Assembly: GCA_030037405.1 (NCBI GenBank)
Contig: JASHRK010000129.1
Coordinates: forward strand, 1 to 6,765
DNA length: 6,765 bases
Source: Acidimicrobiales bacterium
Lineage (GTDB): Bacteria; Actinomycetota; Acidimicrobiia; Acidimicrobiales; Bog-793
Reading direction: 5' to 3'
Below the pieces are notes generated by a model, which saw only the letters and a program-made list of their open reading frames with translations, was not told the origin of the DNA and did no database searches. Of this stretch, positions 6,151 to 6,765 are shown one piece after another. Position 1 is the first letter of the stretch; each line of letters opens with the position of its first letter. Position numbers and translations under genes: made by a program.

Positions 6151-6164
6151 GGAGGTCTGCGCAC
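6144..6164. promoter_or_regulatory. Inverted repeat in the ctaB-ctaA control region, candidate operator
   Basis: GTGTGCAG (6144-6151) and CTGCGCAC (6157-6164) are inverted repeats of 8 bp with one mismatch (a G-U pair if RNA) around the 5-bp spacer GAGGT. The left arm covers the weak -35 of ctaB, so a bound protein could block or recruit polymerase there, and it could also affect ctaA some 50 bp away. No regulator is identified. Confidence 0.4.
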
Positions 6165-6197
6165 TCCCGTGAGGTCGCAGCAACGCCTCGGCAGCCC

Positions 6198-6203
6198 TAC
6201 GAT
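6198..6203 (+). promoter_or_regulatory. Putative -10 element of ctaA
   Basis: TACGAT keeps the key T-A----T of the -10 box (four of six overall) and ends 8 nt before the GTG at 6212 and 14 nt before the GTG at 6218. No -35 match is seen at the right distance. If used, transcription would start near 6210, making ctaA leaderless from 6212 or nearly so. Confidence 0.3.
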
Positions 6204-6217
6204 CTCAAGGGGTGCAC

Positions 6218-6765
6218 GTGAGACAGAGACTGCAAGTGGCTCCTGCCACGGTCCGCAAAGCTTCACTTGCCACCGTCGTGGGCTACGGCCTCCTCGTCCT
6301 GAGCGGTGGAGCCGTCCGGCTCACGGGGTCTGGCCTGGGTTGCCCCGACTGGCCCTCCTGTTACCAGCACCGCCTCATCGCTGAGCTCTCGTTCCACCCG
6401 ATGGTCGAGGACCTCAACCGCGCCTTCACCATTGCGGTCAGCATCGTCTCGATCGCCACCTTCCTCGCCGTTCTCCTGCGCTCACCCAAGCGGCGCGACC
6501 TGCCCTTGCCGGCTGGTGGCCTGATCGTCGGGCTGGCGGCACAGATCGTGCTCGGGGGGATAGTGGTGCTGTCCAAGCTCAACCCCTACCTGGTTGCGCT
6601 CCACTTCGTGCTCACGCTCGTCATCCTCGTCGATGCCATCGTCCTCTACCACCGCGCCGGCGTCCCGGACGACGCCGCCGGGACGCCTCGCAGGTGGCTG
6701 GTCGACCGGGAGCTGCGCATCCTCACCTGCTTGATCCTCGCCACCCTCACCGTCGTCACGGCGGC
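6218..6765 (+). CDS. ctaA: Heme A synthase, CtaA/COX15 family (3' end cut by window)
   Basis: The first 182 codons of a membrane protein that oxidises the C8 methyl of heme O to a formyl group, making heme A. Helix 1 (about 17-33) runs into GGAVRLTGSGLGCPDWPSC, the CtaA signature. Its Cys42 and Cys48 correspond to the external cysteine pair of the family. FHPMVEDLNR (59-68) opens helix 2 and keeps the conserved Glu64, but has Asn67 where Bacillus CtaA has a heme-ligand His. LNPYLVALHF carries His129, the expected ligand of the first four-helix bundle. Further helices lie at about 100-118, 125-143 and from 172 to the edge. The second bundle is outside the window. Start: GTG 6218 has AAGGGG 5 nt before it; GTG 6212, two codons earlier in frame, is possible if the message is leaderless. 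It is divergent from ctaB. Confidence 0.93.
   Translation, partial: MRQRLQVAPATVRKASLATVVGYGLLVLSGGAVRLTGSGLGCPDWPSCYQHRLIAELSFHPMVEDLNRAFTIAVSIVSIATFLAVLLRSPKRRDLPLPAGGLIVGLAAQIVLGGIVVLSKLNPYLVALHFVLTLVILVDAIVLYHRAGVPDDAAGTPRRWLVDRELRILTCLILATLTVVTA

Noticed and set aside
6114..6266. N-terminal extension of CtaB from an ATG at 6266
   Set aside because: It would cover the divergent promoter region and overlap the ctaA start. The extra residues look unlike any CtaB N-terminus, and TACAAT is well placed for the GTG at 6113.

Overview
The window comes from a high-GC actinobacterium. The signs are strong G/C bias at third codon positions, frequent GTG starts, a SenX3/RegX3-type two-component pair, an actinobacterial-type heme A synthase and an actinobacterial-type conjugation gene pair. 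The species cannot be told; a lineage outside the well-studied mycobacteria and streptomycetes, such as Acidimicrobiia, would fit, but this is a guess.

Layout. (1) Positions 1-1340, minus strand: a two-gene fragment of a type IV secretion (conjugation-like) locus. It holds a small VirB2/TrbC-like membrane protein of the DUF6112 type, followed after 6 bp by a TrbL/VirB6-like polytopic channel protein that runs off the left edge. (2) Positions 1341-1498: a divergent control region with a good sigma70-like promoter for the secretion genes, a weaker one for the plus-strand operon, and a tandem 11-bp repeat that suits an OmpR/PhoB-family regulator. (3) Positions 1499-5145, plus strand: a tight four-gene operon of histidine kinase (SenX3-like), response regulator (RegX3-like), ABC ATPase and ABC-2 permease. 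Two of its three junctions are 4-nt stop/start overlaps. (4) Positions 5146-5168: a 23-bp convergent gap filled by a hairpin that may act as a two-way terminator. (5) Positions 5169-6113, minus strand: ctaB (heme O synthase), apparently read from a leaderless transcript. (6) Positions 6114-6217: a divergent promoter region. (7) Positions 6218 to the right edge, plus strand: the first half of ctaA (heme A synthase).

How the parts work together. CtaB converts heme B to heme O and CtaA converts heme O to heme A for aa3-type cytochrome oxidase. The ABC ATPase/permease pair beside them recalls the Mycobacterium tuberculosis order Rv1458c-Rv1457c-Rv1456c (ATPase, permease, CtaA-family), so the transporter may have a role linked to heme or the respiratory chain. 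Here it is joined to a phosphate-type two-component system, which would tie its expression to that sensor. The secretion genes are read away from this core block and may be one end of an integrated conjugative element or a resident secretion locus.

No wholly new system is evident. The points most worth a second look are the kinase-regulator-transporter operon beside heme A genes, the 11-bp tandem repeat in its leader, the leaderless ctaB promoter overlapped by a palindrome, and the junction between secretion genes and core genes. No tRNA, rRNA, CRISPR array or insertion sequence was seen.
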